A stretch of DNA of 43,000 bases from DASUFZ01 sp035541475 (lineage in GTDB: Bacteria; Myxococcota_A; UBA9160; SMWR01), in NCBI GenBank assembly GCA_035541475.1, contig DATKND010000080.1:1-43000 (forward strand), written 5' to 3'. Position 1 is the stretch's first letter. Every line of letters starts with the position of its first letter. The notes under the pieces were generated by a model. It made no database searches and was not told the DNA's origin. It saw nothing but the letters and a program-made list of their open reading frames with translations. This document shows positions 1 to 8,542 of the stretch, piece after piece. A program made the position numbers and the translations under genes.

Positions 1-39
1 GAGCTCGAGCGCCGGGTCGACGAGGAGCTCGCGCGTTGA
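1..39 (+). CDS. 3' end of an upstream gene, product unknown
   Basis: The first thirteen codons read open on the plus strand as an acidic and basic helix-like tail (ending EELAR) and stop with TGA at 37-39. The TTG start of the adenosyltransferase at 36 overlaps this stop as TTGA, the usual form of translational coupling in this window. The piece is too short to name a family, and it is only a gene if the frame stays open upstream of the window edge. Confidence 0.4.
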   Translation, partial: ELERRVDEELAR

Positions 40-593
40 AGGTCTACACGCGCCGCGGCGACGCGGGCGACACCGATCTGTTCGGCGGGCCGCGAGTCGG
101 CAAGGAGGACGCGCGCGTCGAGGCCTACGGCGCGGTCGACGAGGCCAACGCCGCCGTCGGCGCGGCGGCGGCGCTCTCAGCGCACGCGGATCTGCGCGCG
201 ATCTGCCGCGACGTGCAGGAGCGCCTGTTCGATCTCGGCGGCACGCTCGCCACACCCGACGCCGATCGGCGTCGCAAGAGCTCCGTGCCCGCGCTCGACG
301 CCGCCGATGTCGCCGCGCTCGAGCGCCACATCGACGCGCTCGAAGGGGAGCTCGAGCCGCTCTCGCGCTTCGTGCTGCCGGGCGGCAGCCCGGCGGCCGC
401 GGCCTTCCACCTCGCGCGCACGGTCTGCCGGCGCGCCGAGCGCCGCTGCGTCGCGCTTCACCGCCGAGAGCCGATCGACGCGGCGAGTCTCGGCTGGCTG
501 AACCGCCTCTCGGATCTCCTCTTCGTGATGGCGCGCGTCGAGAACCGCCGCGCCGGCGTCGGCGACGTACCCTGGCGCGGGCGCGAGCGATAG
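36..593 (+). CDS. pduO: ATP:cob(I)alamin adenosyltransferase, PduO/MMAB type
   Basis: Transfers the 5'-deoxyadenosyl group of ATP to cob(I)alamin, giving adenosylcobalamin for mutases. The 185-residue protein has the PduO-type landmarks in order: TRRGDAGDTDLFGG near the N-terminus (nucleotide loop), RVEAYGAVDEANA about residue 28-40, FVLPGGSPAAAAFHLAR about residue 113-129, RRAERR after it, and NRLSDLLFVMARVENRR near the C-terminus. Length fits single-domain members. The start is TTG at 36, overlapping the stop of the partial upstream frame, with GAGGAG upstream. The AdoCbl-dependent mutase at 4897-6885 and its MeaB chaperone lie a few kilobases away, so this enzyme probably supplies that cofactor. 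The family call is firm; the link to the mutase is inference. Confidence 0.92.
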   Translation: MKVYTRRGDAGDTDLFGGPRVGKEDARVEAYGAVDEANAAVGAAAALSAHADLRAICRDVQERLFDLGGTLATPDADRRRKSSVPALDAADVAALERHIDALEGELEPLSRFVLPGGSPAAAAFHLARTVCRRAERRCVALHRREPIDAASLGWLNRLSDLLFVMARVENRRAGVGDVPWRGRER

Positions 594-601
594 CGCCCGC
601 G

Positions 602-1027
602 ATGCCTCCGTCCGATCCGAGTCCCGGTACCTCGCACCTCTTCGTCTACGGCACCTTGCGCCGCGGCGCGGCCATGCACGCGCTGCTCGACCCGGGCGGC
701 GCCGAGTGGGTCGGCCCTGCGCGCATGCGCGGGCGGCTCTACGACCTCGGCGCCTTCCCGGGCTTCGGGGACGGCCGCGTCGGCGAGTGGGTGAAGGGCG
801 AGCTCTATCGAGTCGTCGGCGATCCCGCGGCGCTCTTCGACGCGCTCGACCGCTACGAGGGCCGCGCCTTCCGCCGCGAGGTGCGCGAGGCCGTCCGAGA
901 CGGCGGCGCCCGCGTGCCCGCCTTCGTCTACTGCTTCGCCGGCTCCCTGCGCGGCCGCGCCCGCATCGAGTCGGGGGACTACCTCGCGGAAGCTAGTCCA
1001 GCAGCGCGAGCAGGTCGTCGCGTGTGA
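602..1027 (+). CDS. Gamma-glutamylcyclotransferase-like (AIG2/YtfP family) protein
   Basis: A 141-residue protein opening with HLFVYGTLRRG, the signature nucleating the GGCT fold, followed by GRLYDLGAFPGF, GELYRV and DALDRYEG. The Glu in YEG occupies the position of the catalytic acid in gamma-glutamylcyclotransferases, and the later FVYCFAG strand also fits. Family members cyclise gamma-glutamyl amino acids or amines, but many bacterial members have no proven substrate, so only the family is called. It begins 8 bp after the adenosyltransferase stop and is likely co-transcribed with it. Its 3' end runs 35 bp into the end of the converging helicase gene, so its last 12 or so residues are encoded opposite the helicase C-terminus. 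Confidence 0.82.
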   Translation: MPPSDPSPGTSHLFVYGTLRRGAAMHALLDPGGAEWVGPARMRGRLYDLGAFPGFGDGRVGEWVKGELYRVVGDPAALFDALDRYEGRAFRREVREAVRDGGARVPAFVYCFAGSLRGRARIESGDYLAEASPAARAGRRV

Positions 1028-3920
1028 GCGCGCCCGCGGCGCCGGCGAGCGCCGCGTCGGCGATCTCCCTCTTGCGCCGCTGGAGCGCCTGCACGCGCTC
1101 CTCCACAGTGTCTTCCGACACCAGCCGGTACACCATCACCGGTCGGTCCTGACCGATCCGGTGCGCGCGGTCGGCCGCCTGATCCTCGGCGGCCGGGTTC
1201 CACCACGGGTCGAGGATGAAGACGTGGTCGGCGGCCGTGAGGTTCAGTCCCGTGCCGCCGGCGCGCAGCGAGATCAGCAGCACCGGCGGGCCGTCGTCGC
1301 GCTGGAAGTCCGCTACCACCGCGCCGCGGTCGCGCGTGCTGCCGTCGAGGCGCGTAAAGGGGAGCGCGGCCCGACCGAGCAGCGGCTCCACCTTGTCGAG
1401 CAGCGACGTCCACTGCGAGAAGACGAGCGCCTTGTGCCCCTCGGCCACGCACTCGTCGAGCGATTCCAGCAGCAGCTCGAGCTTCGACGAGCTCTCGGCC
1501 TCGTGGCCGGGGAGCAGCCCCGGATGACACGCGGCCTGGCGTAGCCGCAGCAGCGCCTCGAGCACCTGGAGCGGCGACGCGCCGGCCGCGAGCTTCTCCA
1601 CCACCTCCGCGCGCGTCGCGGCGCGCACCGCGTCGTAGAGCGCTCGCTCCGGCTCGGAGAGCACCGCGTGCAGCACCACCTCGGTGCGCGGCGGCAGCTC
1701 CGGCGCGACCTCGCGCTTCGTGCGGCGGAGCACGAAAGGCCGCGTGCGGTCGCGCAGCCGTGCCGCCGCCTCAGCGTCGCCGTCAGCGACCCTGCGCGCC
1801 GTGAGGCGATCGAAATCGCCGCGACCGCCTAACAAGCCCGGGTTCGTGAAGTGGATCTGGCTCCACAGCTCGTCGAGCCGGTTCTCGACCGGCGTGCCGG
1901 TCAGCGCGACGCGGAAGCCGGCGCGCAGCGCGTAGGCCGCGCGCGCCACCTGGCTGGTCGGGTTCTTGATCGCCTGCGACTCGTCGAGCACGACCGCGTC
2001 CCAGCCGACCGCCGCCAGCGCGTCCGCGTCGAGACGCAGGATCGCGTAGCTCGTCAAGGTCACGTTCGCGGCCGGGTCGAGCGCGCGGCGCGGCCCGTGA
2101 TAGAGGCCGATGCGGAGCGCCGGGCGGAAGCGGCGCGTCTCCTCCTCCCAGTTCGGCAGCACCGACGTCGGCGCCACCACCAGCGCGCGGCCGCGCAGCG
2201 CGCAGAGCGCCTGGAGCGTCTTGCCGAGACCCATGTCGTCGGCCAGCAGCGCGCCGAGACCCGCGTCGCGCAGCGCGCACAGCCAGTCGACGCCGCGGCG
2301 TTGATAGGCGCGGAGCTCGGCGGCGAGGTCCGCGGGCAGCGCCGCCGCGGGCGGGCCCTCCGATACCTGGTCGGCCAGCCGTCGCAGCGCCGCCGCGTCG
2401 GCCGGCACCGGCGTGTCGAGCGCCTCGCACAGCCGCGCGAGATCCGGGAGGAGCGCGCGCGGCAGCGCCTCGCCGGGCTCAGCGGCCGCGAGCAGCGCCG
2501 CGACGCGCGGCCCGTGCTTCTCGAGCCAGTCGCGCGGCAGCTCCGCGAACCCGCCGCCTTCGAGCGCGACCAACCCTTCTCCCGCCTGCCAGGCGCGCAG
2601 CACGCGCTGCGCGTCGGCGCGGCGCACGCGGCCGTCGGCGCCCGGCGAGATGAAGCGCAGATCGAACCCGCCCGGGCGAGCCGCGAAGCGCACCGCGAGC
2701 GGCGCCTCGCGGCGGAAGCGCTCGAGGCCGCGGCCGCGCAAGGTGGTCCACGATCCGGCGCGGCGGATGCGCTCGGCGAGTGCCAGCGCGTCCGCGCCGC
2801 GCAGCGCGACCTTGTGACCCGGCACGAGCTCGAGCTCCTGCTGGAGCCGTCGCGTCAGCGCGCGCTCCTCCGCCTCGTCGCGCAGCGGGATCGCACCGCC
2901 GAGCGGCACGAGGCGTCCCGCATCGACGCGCGCGCGCGGCGGATCGCCGTACACGAGCGTCGGCAGCACGCGCAGCTCGTCGTCCTGCGCCTCGAGCTCG
3001 AGTGCGATGCGCGGCGGCAGCTCGACGGTGTCGGGCAGCCGCTGCGTCGCGACCTCGACCGGCATGCGCCGCGAGAGCGCCGGAAGGATCTCGGTCACGA
3101 GCTCGGCCACGCGTCCGGCCTCGACGATCTTTCCGGGCAGGAGCTCCTCGCGCTCGCGGCCGGTGAGCCCCGCCTCGCCGACGAGACAGAGCGTGTCGTC
3201 CGAGAGGAGCACGAGGTCGTGCGGCAAGGTCCCGGCGATGCGCGGGTCCGGCGCGACGCGCACGAGGAAGTCCGGGCCGCGATCCTCGACCCGCGCCGCG
3301 AACCCGACGCGCGTGGCGCTCGCGCGCACGCGGCGGCCGTCGAGCGTCACGTCCTCGCAGCCGGCGAGCGCGGCCAGCAGCGACGGCCACACGCCGCGGG
3401 GCAGGGCGCCGCGCCGCGACGCGCCGAGCGCGCGCTCGACCGCGAGGTCGGCCTGCGTCGCCGCGAAGCGCGGACCCTCGACCCGGCCCGATGCGAGTGC
3501 CGTGAGTGTCGTCGTCAGCGGCTCCTCGCCGCGCAGACCCACCACGACGCGCTCGAACTCGAGCTCGCCGCCCCGGCGCGCGATGCGGTAGCCGATGTGT
3601 CCGCTCGTCGCGTCGCCGGTCGGCAGCGGCACGCCCTCGCGCCGCGCGCGCCGCAGCGCGATCACCGCCGCGACCGCGTGCTCGCAGATGGCCTCGCGCG
3701 AGCCGCAGTCGCAGTCCCACGACTCGTCGTCCGGCGAGAGCAGCACGCTCGGACAGAAGAGCCCGCCGCGCGTCACGACGCGCAGCGACGCCTCGCCGCC
3801 GCGCTCGCTCTCGCCGCGCACCGCCTCGGCGCGCGCGAGCTCCACGCCGCGCGACCAGATTTCGCGCGGGCTCGCGCGGCGCATCGCCTCGAAGAGCGCG
3901 TCGATCGCCTCACCCGCCAC
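993..3920 (-). CDS. SWIM zinc-finger SNF2/RapA-type DEAD-like helicase
   Basis: A 975-residue SWI2/SNF2 ATPase. Near residue 70-81 it has the SWIM zinc motif C-D-C...C-E-H (Cys70, Cys72, Cys79, His81). A long central region follows without recognised motifs. The helicase core has DDMGLGKT (Walker A, about residue 555), VVLDESQAIKN (motif II, DESQ instead of DEAH), LTGTPVENRLDELWS (motif III), VFSQWTSLLDKVEPLL, TRLDGSTRDR and LRAGGTGLNLTAADHV with AAEDQAADRAHRIGQ (motifs V-VI). Such enzymes translocate on double-stranded DNA to remodel bound proteins, and bacterial SWIM-SNF2 members are poorly characterised. The start is GTG at 3920, 9 bp after the MeaB stop, so it is the third gene of the mutase-MeaB run. 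Why a DNA translocase belongs there is not evident. Confidence 0.92.
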   Translation of the reverse strand: MAGEAIDALFEAMRRASPREIWSRGVELARAEAVRGESERGGEASLRVVTRGGLFCPSVLLSPDDESWDCDCGSREAICEHAVAAVIALRRARREGVPLPTGDATSGHIGYRIARRGGELEFERVVVGLRGEEPLTTTLTALASGRVEGPRFAATQADLAVERALGASRRGALPRGVWPSLLAALAGCEDVTLDGRRVRASATRVGFAARVEDRGPDFLVRVAPDPRIAGTLPHDLVLLSDDTLCLVGEAGLTGREREELLPGKIVEAGRVAELVTEILPALSRRMPVEVATQRLPDTVELPPRIALELEAQDDELRVLPTLVYGDPPRARVDAGRLVPLGGAIPLRDEAEERALTRRLQQELELVPGHKVALRGADALALAERIRRAGSWTTLRGRGLERFRREAPLAVRFAARPGGFDLRFISPGADGRVRRADAQRVLRAWQAGEGLVALEGGGFAELPRDWLEKHGPRVAALLAAAEPGEALPRALLPDLARLCEALDTPVPADAAALRRLADQVSEGPPAAALPADLAAELRAYQRRGVDWLCALRDAGLGALLADDMGLGKTLQALCALRGRALVVAPTSVLPNWEEETRRFRPALRIGLYHGPRRALDPAANVTLTSYAILRLDADALAAVGWDAVVLDESQAIKNPTSQVARAAYALRAGFRVALTGTPVENRLDELWSQIHFTNPGLLGGRGDFDRLTARRVADGDAEAAARLRDRTRPFVLRRTKREVAPELPPRTEVVLHAVLSEPERALYDAVRAATRAEVVEKLAAGASPLQVLEALLRLRQAACHPGLLPGHEAESSSKLELLLESLDECVAEGHKALVFSQWTSLLDKVEPLLGRAALPFTRLDGSTRDRGAVVADFQRDDGPPVLLISLRAGGTGLNLTAADHVFILDPWWNPAAEDQAADRAHRIGQDRPVMVYRLVSEDTVEERVQALQRRKREIADAALAGAAGALTRDDLLALLD

Positions 3921-3929
3921 GCGGATTGT

Positions 3930-4910
3930 TTAGCGCGTGCGCCGCAGCGCCGACTCGATCTCGGCGCCGATCGCCTCGACGAGCGCGATCGAGGTCGTGC
4001 CGTCCGACCGGCGCAGGCGCGTCCGCACGCCCTCCGCGCCGCCGAGCTGGGCGAGACCGTGGCTGCCGTAGCGGAGCGAGAGCTGTGCGAGCACCGCGTC
4101 CTCGAGTCCGGCGCGCCGGCGCGCGCGCAGCCGGCTCGAGGCGATCTGCTGCGCGCCGTGGGCGCGGATCGCCTCGAGCAGCGCGTCCACGCCCGTGCCG
4201 TCGCGCGCGGAGACGAGCAGCACCGGCGGACGCCACGCACCGGGCTCGCGCGCGCCGAGATCGAGCGCGCCGGCGAGCTCGTGCGCGGTCTGCGCCGCGA
4301 CCTCGCCGAGGTCGGCCTTGTTGACCGCGAACACGTCCGGCAGCTCGATCAGGCCCGCCTTGATGAACTGCAGCACGTCGCCGGCGCCCGGGCTCGCGAC
4401 GAAGACCAGGGTGTCGACGATCGAGGTGACCTCCGACTCCGACTGCCCGACGCCGACCGTCTCGACGAAGACGTGGTCGAAGACGGGCGCGAGGATCGCT
4501 ACGCCGGCGCGCGCCGCGTCGGAGATGCCGCCGAGCCGCTCGCGGGCGGCCATCGAGCGCACGAAGACGCCCGGATCGCTCGCCGCGGAGCGCACGCGGA
4601 TGCGGTCGCCGAGGAGCGCGCCGCCCGTGGTGCGGCTCGACGGATCGACGGCCACGATCGCGACCGTCTCTCCCTTCGCGCGAAGCCGGCGCACGAGCGC
4701 GTCGAGCAAGGTCGACTTGCCGGAGCCGGGGGCGCCCGTGATCCCGACGCGCGGCGCGCCGGGGAAGGGCGACTCGCGCTCGAGTCGATCGAGCAGCGCG
4801 CGCGCCTGCGCCCGCCGCTCGGGCCGGCGGTCGTCGGCGAGATTGAGCGCCTCGGGCACGGCGTCTCGCTCGCGCGCGAGCAGGCGCTGCGCCAGATCAG
4901 GCTGCGACAG
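3930..4910 (-). CDS. meaB: MeaB/ArgK G-protein chaperone of an acyl-CoA mutase
   Basis: A G3E-family GTPase that loads AdoCbl into, and protects, B12-dependent acyl-CoA mutases. Visible motifs are GITGAPGSGKSTLLDAL (P-loop), AVDPSSRTTGGALLGDR (Mg2+/switch region), VFVETVGVGQSE (switch II) and AVNKADL (base specificity). The first canonical start is GTG at 4859 (309 residues). However, the frame stays open upstream and encodes PDLAQRLLARERDAVPEAL, which matches the conserved N-terminal helix of MeaB proteins (LRERLLAGDRAALARAI-like). The coordinates given use a CTG at 4910 with GAGG six bases ahead, overlapping the mutase stop by 14 bp and giving 326 residues. The function is firm; the exact start is inference. 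It follows the mutase directly and precedes the SNF2 gene. Confidence 0.88.
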   Translation of the reverse strand: MSQPDLAQRLLARERDAVPEALNLADDRRPERRAQARALLDRLERESPFPGAPRVGITGAPGSGKSTLLDALVRRLRAKGETVAIVAVDPSSRTTGGALLGDRIRVRSAASDPGVFVRSMAARERLGGISDAARAGVAILAPVFDHVFVETVGVGQSESEVTSIVDTLVFVASPGAGDVLQFIKAGLIELPDVFAVNKADLGEVAAQTAHELAGALDLGAREPGAWRPPVLLVSARDGTGVDALLEAIRAHGAQQIASSRLRARRRAGLEDAVLAQLSLRYGSHGLAQLGGAEGVRTRLRRSDGTTSIALVEAIGAEIESALRRTR

Positions 4911-6885
4911 CGCGCGCCTCGGCCACGACGTCCACGATCTCGCCCATGATGCGGGTCAGATCGAAGTCCTTCGGCGTGTAGACGCGGCGGACGCCGGCGC
5001 TGCGGAGCTTGCGCGCATCGTCCTCGGGGATGATGCCGCCGACGACGACCGGCACGTCCGCGCAGCCGGACGCGCGCAGCTGCTCGAGCACGTCCAACAC
5101 GAGCACGCCGTGCGAGCCCGAGAGGATCGAGAGGCCGACCACGTGCACGCCCTCGTCGCGCGCCGAGTGCGCGATCTGCGCGGGCGTGAGGCGAATGCCC
5201 TCGTACACGACCTCCATGCCGACGTCGCGCGCCGCCACCGCGATCTGCTCGGCGCCGTTGCTGTGTCCGTCGAGGCCGGGCTTGCCGACGAGGAGCTTCA
5301 GCGGACGCCCGAGCTGATCGGAGATCCGGTGCACGCGCTCGCGCACCGACACGGCCTCCGGGCCGCGCGTCTCGCCGCGCACGGCGATGCCGGTCGGCGC
5401 GCGGTACTCGCCGAAGCGCTTCCGCAGCACGTCCGACCACTCGCCCGTCGTGACGCCCGCGTGCGCGGCGCGGATCGAGGGCGGCATCACGTTGGCGCCG
5501 GAGGCGAGCGCCTCGTCGAGACCGCGCAGCGCCGCCGTCACGTCGGCCGCGTTGCGGCGGCTGCGGAACGCGCGCAGCGACTCGATCTGCGCGCGTTCGG
5601 CCGACTCGTCCACCACCAGCACGGACTGGCTGCCCGCGAGCAGCGGCGACGGCTCGCTCTCGGTGAAGGCGTTCACGCCGATCACCTTCTGCTCGCCGCT
5701 CTCGATCGCGCGGATGCGCTCCGTATGCGAGGCCACGAGCTGGCGCTTCATGTAGGCGTTCTCGACCGCCGCGACGGCGCCGCCCATCGCGAGCACGCGC
5801 GCGAGCTCCTCGCGCGCGGCGTCGGCGAGCTCGCGCGTGCGCGCCTCGACCACGCGCGAGCCGACGAAGAGGTCCTCGTACTCGAGCAGATCCGTCTCGT
5901 AGGCGAGGATCTGCTGGATGCGGAGCGACCACTGCTGATCCCACGGGCGCGGGAGGCCGAGCGCCTCGTTCCAGGCCGGGAGCTGGAGCGCGCGGCAGCG
6001 CGCGTCCTTCGAGAGTGTCACGCCGAGCGCCTCGAGCACGATGCGGATCAGGTTGTTCTCGGGCTGCGCCTCGGTCAGCCCCAGGCTGTTGACCTGTACG
6101 CCGTAGCGGAAGCGCCGGAGCTTTGCGTCGCCGACGCCGTAGCGGTCGCGCGTCAGCTCGTCCCAGAGCCCGGTCATCGCGCGGACCTTGCACGTCTCCT
6201 CGACGAAGCGGATGCCCGCGTTCACGAAGAAGGAGATGCGGCCGACCACGCGCGGGATCGCGTCCTCGGGCACGTCGCTGCGCGCGCGCACGGTGTCGAG
6301 CACGGCGAGCGCGTTGGCCATCGCGTAGGCGATCTCCTGCTCCGGCGTCGCGCCCGCTTCCTGGAGGTGGTACGAGCAGATGTTGATCGGGTTCCAGCGC
6401 GGCATCACGTCGACGCTGTAGGCGATCATGTCGCTGATCAGCCGCATCGAGGGCCCGGGCGGGAAGATGTAGGTCCCGCGCGAGAGGTACTCCTTGATGA
6501 TGTCGTTCTGCGTCGTGCCCTCGAGCGCGTGCGGATCGGCGCCGGTGCGCTCCGCGACCGCGACGTAGAGCGCGAGCAGCCAGGCCGCCGTCGCGTTGAT
6601 CGTCATCGACGTGTTCATGCGGTCGAGCGGGATGCCGGAGAAGAGCGCCTGCATGTCGTCGACGTGGCAGATCGGCACGCCGACCTTGCCGACCTCGCCG
6701 CGCGCGAGCGGGTGGTCGGAGTCGACACCGGTCTGCGTCGGAAGGTCGAAGGCGACGGAGAGCCCCGTCTGTCCCTTGGACAGGTTCTGCCGGTAGAGCT
6801 CGTTGCTCGCGCGCGCAGAGGAGTGCCCGGAGTAGGTGCGGAACACCCAGGGGCGATCGCGCCGCGCCGGATCGGAAGGGCTCAT
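4897..6885 (-). CDS. meaA: AdoCbl-dependent acyl-CoA mutase, MeaA/ethylmalonyl-CoA mutase type
   Basis: A 662-residue radical mutase rearranging the carbon skeleton of an acyl-CoA. The substrate-binding TIM-barrel domain comes first (RTYSGHSSARASNELYR, GLSVAFDLPTQTG about residue 41-53, NTSMTINATAAWLLALY, EGTTQNDIIKEYLSRGTY, NPINICSYHLQEAGAT). The C-terminal cobalamin domain has the lower-ligand motif DGHSNG (His541) and GLSILSGSH near 585-592. The SILSGSH form, the ARGEVGKVGVP segment and the length resemble MeaA/ethylmalonyl-CoA mutase more than methylmalonyl-CoA mutase large subunits, from memory of those families. The product would be methylsuccinyl-CoA if it is Ecm. The start is ATG at 6885. 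MeaB follows immediately. Single-chain methylmalonyl-CoA or isobutyryl-CoA mutase activity remains possible. Confidence 0.85.
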   Translation of the reverse strand: MSPSDPARRDRPWVFRTYSGHSSARASNELYRQNLSKGQTGLSVAFDLPTQTGVDSDHPLARGEVGKVGVPICHVDDMQALFSGIPLDRMNTSMTINATAAWLLALYVAVAERTGADPHALEGTTQNDIIKEYLSRGTYIFPPGPSMRLISDMIAYSVDVMPRWNPINICSYHLQEAGATPEQEIAYAMANALAVLDTVRARSDVPEDAIPRVVGRISFFVNAGIRFVEETCKVRAMTGLWDELTRDRYGVGDAKLRRFRYGVQVNSLGLTEAQPENNLIRIVLEALGVTLSKDARCRALQLPAWNEALGLPRPWDQQWSLRIQQILAYETDLLEYEDLFVGSRVVEARTRELADAAREELARVLAMGGAVAAVENAYMKRQLVASHTERIRAIESGEQKVIGVNAFTESEPSPLLAGSQSVLVVDESAERAQIESLRAFRSRRNAADVTAALRGLDEALASGANVMPPSIRAAHAGVTTGEWSDVLRKRFGEYRAPTGIAVRGETRGPEAVSVRERVHRISDQLGRPLKLLVGKPGLDGHSNGAEQIAVAARDVGMEVVYEGIRLTPAQIAHSARDEGVHVVGLSILSGSHGVLVLDVLEQLRASGCADVPVVVGGIIPEDDARKLRSAGVRRVYTPKDFDLTRIMGEIVDVVAEARAVAA

Positions 6886-6955
6886 GCAGGCTCGCGAGGG
6901 GGCGTCGTCGTGACGCGCAAGTGGGCGACCAACTTAACGAAACGCGCGCGGACGA

Positions 6956-8542
6956 TCAACGCTGGATCTCGAGCCCTCGTTCGAGCGTCGCGCTCTGTTG
7001 ATCCTGGGTCGTGAGCCGCACGTCGTACACGCCGGGCGGCGCGAAGAGGATGTGGATGCGCCCGTGCAAGGTCTGGTCGTCCACGACCTCGAGGTCGATG
7101 AGCGGAACCGGGCGCGGTCCGTCGCCCTTCAGATCCACGAACTCGGCGTGGCCGAGGCCTTCGCCGCGGATCACGAGATCGCGCGTGTGCTCGCCGCCGA
7201 AGGACGCCGGGTTCGGCGTCACCGAGAGGAGACGCGGCGGCGGCTCGAGGGAGGTGACGCGCTCGTTCCGCACCAGCCGGTTGGTGAGATAGGCCCACGA
7301 GATCGGCCGGAAGTAGGGCTGCGGGAAGCCCTTCCGGCCCGTGATCTCGGCGAAGGAGAAGGTGCCGCCGAAGCGCATGATGAAGTTCTGCTTCGGGTGC
7401 GTTCCCTGCGGCGTCACGTCGTGGTCGCGGAATACGCCCTCGGTGCCGCCGAAGAGTCCGGCCGGCGCGGGGCCCGGCGCGGAGAGCCCGAGCGTGTGGC
7501 CGACCTCGTGCGCGGACGCGACCGCGACCACGCGCGCGAAGGCGTCGAGCGCGTAGGCGATGCGCAGGTAGCGCGCGAAGAGCTCTGGCGTCGCCTGCTT
7601 CGGGTCGATCGTCGGCGCGAGCAGGATCGCGTCCTCCGGATCCTCGCCGATCGGCGTCCCTCCGAGCGCCGGCAGGAGCGGCGCGAAGACCTCGCGGAAG
7701 AGCGGGTCGTTGCCCCAGAGCGCGTCGATCGCGTGCGGGAAGACGCCGTAGTCCGAGATCGCGCACAGGTCCTGCGCCTCCTCGATGTTGTCGAGGTCGA
7801 GCGGCGCGGCTCCGAGCGTGTCCCTCGAGCGCGGGTGCTCGCCGCCGATACACAAGGAGGTGTGCGGCATCTGGGGGTCGAACCAGGTGAAGAGCACGTC
7901 GACGGGCTCGGGCCCGGGCGTGCCGTCCGGGTTGCGCCCGTAGAGGGCATGCACCCGCTCCACGATGTCGACCTGCAGGCGGTCGACGACGGCCTGCTCG
8001 ATCTCCGGCGCCTTCACGGACGAGAGGCCGAGCCGCCGCAGGCTCGCCTTGAAGTCCTGCTGGCCGTCGCCGTTGCGGTCGAAGTTCAGGAACACGACCT
8101 GGAGCTGGCCGAGCGGCGGGCCGTAGTCGAAGTCGCGGACCGCGAAGCCGTAGCGGGCCTCGGTGCGGTTGCCGGCGTGGTCGCGGATCGAGGCCGTGAG
8201 ATAGTGCGAGGTGCGCGCGAGGCTGCTGCCTTCGGGGATCTCCCAGCTCGCGCCGCCCGGCCCGACCGCGAAGTGCATCGCGAGGTTCGTGCCGGCCGGG
8301 ATGTTGCCGATCGGAAGGCTCGAGCGGATGTCGAGGCTCGAGGTGTCGACCTGCCCTTCGGCGTCGCGCCAGGAGAGCGTGATGCGGAAGCGGTCGGGCG
8401 GCACGACCAGCAGGCTCTTCTCGTCGTCCGGGATCCCGTTCAGCGAGATCGAGAGCTGCGGCGGATGCGTGTCGCGCGCGGCGCAGAGGCCGAGCGACAG
8501 CAACGCGAGCAGCAGGGCACGCCGGCGCGGTGCATGCCTCAT
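6956..8542 (-). CDS. Secreted zinc metalloprotease-like protein with C-terminal IPT/TIG-like domain
   Basis: A 528-residue exported protein. The N-terminus (RHAPRRRALLLALLSLGLC) is a signal peptide, possibly a lipoprotein one, although the residue before Cys is Leu rather than Gly or Ala. Around residue 350 it has HEVGHTLGLS, the metzincin-like HExxHxxG zinc site, followed about 50 residues on by NFIMRFGG, which could give the Met turn. FLNFDRNGDGQQDF earlier looks like a calcium-binding DxDxDG turn. The last 90 residues (LSVTPNPASFGGEHTRDLVIRGEGL) resemble an IPT/TIG immunoglobulin-like domain. The substrate is unknown. Its ATG overlaps the aminotransferase stop as ATGA, so the two are translationally coupled despite unrelated functions. 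Confidence 0.7.
   Translation of the reverse strand: MRHAPRRRALLLALLSLGLCAARDTHPPQLSISLNGIPDDEKSLLVVPPDRFRITLSWRDAEGQVDTSSLDIRSSLPIGNIPAGTNLAMHFAVGPGGASWEIPEGSSLARTSHYLTASIRDHAGNRTEARYGFAVRDFDYGPPLGQLQVVFLNFDRNGDGQQDFKASLRRLGLSSVKAPEIEQAVVDRLQVDIVERVHALYGRNPDGTPGPEPVDVLFTWFDPQMPHTSLCIGGEHPRSRDTLGAAPLDLDNIEEAQDLCAISDYGVFPHAIDALWGNDPLFREVFAPLLPALGGTPIGEDPEDAILLAPTIDPKQATPELFARYLRIAYALDAFARVVAVASAHEVGHTLGLSAPGPAPAGLFGGTEGVFRDHDVTPQGTHPKQNFIMRFGGTFSFAEITGRKGFPQPYFRPISWAYLTNRLVRNERVTSLEPPPRLLSVTPNPASFGGEHTRDLVIRGEGLGHAEFVDLKGDGPRPVPLIDLEVVDDQTLHGRIHILFAPPGVYDVRLTTQDQQSATLERGLEIQR

Noticed and set aside
1851..4949. Plus-strand open frame of about 1030 codons opposite the helicase, MeaB and mutase genes
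   Set aside because: Arg/Ala/Glu-rich translation with no domain, lying opposite three well-recognised genes; a shadow of GC-rich codon use.
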